In this document: positions 4,089-5,941 of the stretch, one piece after another
Position numbering within the stretch: the stretch's first letter is position 1
How the letters are laid out: the number at the start of each line of letters is the position of its first letter
Source: Sutterella sp.
GTDB lineage: Bacteria > Pseudomonadota > Gammaproteobacteria > Burkholderiales > Burkholderiaceae_F
Length of the DNA stretch: 5,941 nt
Assembly: GCA_019410445.1 (NCBI GenBank)
Contig: DXSO01000033.1
Coordinates: forward strand, 9,122-15,062
Reading direction: 5' to 3'
The notes under the pieces: model-generated
Told to the model about the DNA's origin: nothing
Databases searched by the model: none
What the model saw: the letters and a program-made list of their open reading frames with translations, nothing else
Position numbers and translations under genes: made by a program

Positions 4089-5941
4089 ATGCTCAAGACA
4101 AGCAAAATCAAAGTCGACGACAAACTGCTCGAACTGATCAGCGCTGACAGTCTGCCTGTCAGCCGATTCGGTCTGTACGTCACCATCTCGGCCATTGTCT
4201 TTATCGTAATCCTTTGTGCGGGCAGCTTATGGTTTATTGACGACGAAACCAAAAAGCTTGAAATATCGGCGCAAACCGCCGTCAATCAATCCATTTCTCG
4301 ACAATACGAAAAACGTACGCTTGCGCTTGCGCACAGCTTGGATGCCCCGTCAAAAAAGTTTTATGCAGACCAAGACTGTGAAGCATTTTCCGTTGTCTTT
4401 ACACTCTACCCCGCACTTCGGGAAGTCGTCATCACGCAGTCCGACGGCTCGGTTCGAGCCGCCTGTCGCGGACGCCTGTACTCTGAAATGACGCCGCGAG
4501 CCGTCGGCACAAGCATCAGCAGTCAGCCCGCCACGCTTGAGGCAGTTCGGTTTGCCGCCGCAAGCGAACATCCTGTATTTTCCGAGCCCTACAATCGCGA
4601 GCACATGGTAACGACATACGTCGATCTGGTAATCCCTCAGAAAGCCGGAGAAAGCGTCATCGCCACCATCTCGCTTACGCGTCAGCTTCGCGACTTGGTG
4701 GAGACCAGCGACTTTCAACTGGATTACCGTCTGGACATTCTGGTTGACGGCCAGAGCTTTCCGCCGCATCTGTACGCTCCGATTCCCCGAGACTGCACCT
4801 CGATCGAATCATCGTTGTCACCGCTGCCTTACAACGTCAGCTTCATGACGACGAATACTTCTCCGAAGATTTTTCTTCTCAATTCCGCTCCAGCCAAGAC
4901 CATCGTGGGTTTGGCCATCGGATTGCTCGTGGCTTTGTCGGTTCTGTTGCGATACCAGATTCGTCAAATGCGCTCCGAGACTGAACTAAGAGCGCGCATC
5001 GCCATCCAAAAAACCTTCAACGATTCCATTACCGACGGCTTGCTTGTCGTCGGACTCTCTTCGCGCGTACTCTACTCAAATACCGCCTTTGACAAACTGT
5101 TCGGCTATACGGACACCAGTCCCGTCGGCCTTACCGTCACCGAAGCAGCCGACATTAAGGTCGGCTGTGTAAAACCCGAATATCTCAATGCTGCTCAGGT
5201 AATCGAACTCGAACACAAAGCTCATCGTCTCGACGGCTCCGAATTCGACTGCCACGTAACCATTACGCCGTTGAAACCCGTTCAAGGGGGCACTAAATCC
5301 ATGGGATGGCTAGTGTCCCTTCGTGACGTTACCGAACAAAGTCGCGGTCGTCTGGCACTGGCAACCGAACATGAACGCACGGTACTGATGATCGAATCGA
5401 TGAATGCAGCCGTCAGCGTCGTTCATCTCGAAGAACACGCCAACGAACTGCTCTACGCCAATGCGCTTTATACGAAACGCTGGGGACAGAGCGTGCGCGG
5501 ACACTTCCATGTGCAGGAACTCTTTACGGAAGCCAAAGCCGTCGGCCACACTGCCGAAATCCACGACAAGGAAAACAGTCGCTGGCTCTCTGTCACCCGC
5601 AGCGTACTGCCTTGGCCAGGCAAGGGTCTCTCCGAAATGTTTGCCGTCACCGACATTACCGACCGCAAGGAAGTCGAGACTTTGATGCAGGTACAAGCCA
5701 AAGCCGCCGAAAGCGCCTCACACCTCATCACCATGGGCGAAATGGCCAGCTCTTTGGCGCATGAACTCAATCAGCCTCTTGCCGCGGTGCAAAACTATGC
5801 TTCCGCCACACTGACGATGATGCAGAAAGGACGCACCAACCAAGAGCGTGTCGCTGAAGCCCTCACAAAAATCATCAACCAAACGCAGCGAGCAGCCTAC
5901 ATCATCCGCCGCATTCGCAGCTTTGCCAAGACAAAGGGAGG
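4089..5941 (+). CDS. Membrane PAS-domain sensor histidine kinase, FixL/DctB-like (3' end beyond window)
   Basis: Sensor half of a two-component system in the inner membrane. The frame is open for 617 codons to the window edge. In order: cytoplasmic start of about 28 residues; membrane helix about 29-50; periplasmic sensor region about 51-270, which looks cache-like (REVVITQSDGSV, then HMVTTYVDLVIPQ and VIATISLTRQL) and has cysteines at 97, 126 and 236; second helix about 271-287; PAS domain about 305-417, ending RDVTEQ; second PAS-like domain about 430-526, ending VTDITDRKE; then a HisKA domain with phospho-acceptor His558 in the H-box AHELNQPLAAV. That H-box and the preceding MGEMASSL are typical of FixL, DctB and DctS-type kinases. 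The ATPase domain must lie beyond 5941. The start is uncertain: the ATG at 4089 lacks a ribosome binding site, and the only in-frame alternative is TTG at 4011, which lacks one too. A dicarboxylate or similar small-molecule ligand would fit the family, but this is not shown. A response regulator gene probably follows outside the window. Confidence 0.92.
   Translation, partial: MLKTSKIKVDDKLLELISADSLPVSRFGLYVTISAIVFIVILCAGSLWFIDDETKKLEISAQTAVNQSISRQYEKRTLALAHSLDAPSKKFYADQDCEAFSVVFTLYPALREVVITQSDGSVRAACRGRLYSEMTPRAVGTSISSQPATLEAVRFAAASEHPVFSEPYNREHMVTTYVDLVIPQKAGESVIATISLTRQLRDLVETSDFQLDYRLDILVDGQSFPPHLYAPIPRDCTSIESSLSPLPYNVSFMTTNTSPKIFLLNSAPAKTIVGLAIGLLVALSVLLRYQIRQMRSETELRARIAIQKTFNDSITDGLLVVGLSSRVLYSNTAFDKLFGYTDTSPVGLTVTEAADIKVGCVKPEYLNAAQVIELEHKAHRLDGSEFDCHVTITPLKPVQGGTKSMGWLVSLRDVTEQSRGRLALATEHERTVLMIESMNAAVSVVHLEEHANELLYANALYTKRWGQSVRGHFHVQELFTEAKAVGHTAEIHDKENSRWLSVTRSVLPWPGKGLSEMFAVTDITDRKEVETLMQVQAKAAESASHLITMGEMASSLAHELNQPLAAVQNYASATLTMMQKGRTNQERVAEALTKIINQTQRAAYIIRRIRSFAKTKG

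Noticed and set aside
3998..4285. Minus-strand 95-codon frame in the rpiA/kinase intergenic region
   Set aside because: It overlaps the kinase N-terminus in antisense, has a Ser-rich sequence with no family features, and lacks a ribosome binding site.
4350..5696. Antisense and out-of-frame open frames within the kinase gene
   Set aside because: The kinase frame shows membrane helices, two PAS domains and the H-box in order without a break, so the other frames are shadows.

Overview
The window holds five genes, all with recognisable families. They suggest a betaproteobacterium of the order Burkholderiales. The reasons are the hrpA / argA / yggX neighbourhood, which I recall as common in that group, a bifunctional-type ArgA, an E. 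coli-like RpiA and a FixL/DctB-type sensor kinase. The moderate GC content by eye would fit a host-associated lineage such as Sutterellaceae better than Burkholderia, but that placement is inference.

Layout. Positions 1306-1 (minus) hold the N-terminal part of the RNA helicase HrpA, cut by the left window edge. About 220 bp of divergent intergenic DNA (1307-1524) follows, with several short inverted repeats. Next come argA (1525-2877, plus), for N-acetylglutamate synthase, and yggX (2898-3167, plus), for a small Fe(II)/oxidative damage protection protein. They are 20 bp apart and probably cotranscribed. A convergent intergenic stretch (3168-3265) has stacked hairpins, including a strong terminator that can work in both directions. 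rpiA (3928-3266, minus), for ribose-5-phosphate isomerase A, faces argA-yggX. A second divergent region (3929-4088) separates rpiA from a large membrane sensor histidine kinase (4089-5941, plus), which is cut by the right edge within or just after its HisKA domain.

Function. The genes do not form one pathway. ArgA starts arginine synthesis, YggX protects iron-sulfur enzymes, RpiA serves the pentose phosphate pathway, HrpA works on RNA and ribosomes, and the kinase senses an unknown periplasmic or cytoplasmic signal. All visible key motifs are intact, and I saw no frameshift, insertion sequence, tRNA, rRNA or CRISPR array. I found no sign of a new biological system. The less ordinary points are the long Gln-rich N-terminal extension of HrpA, the leader arrangement in front of hrpA, the inverted repeats in both divergent regions, and the unassigned ligand of the kinase.
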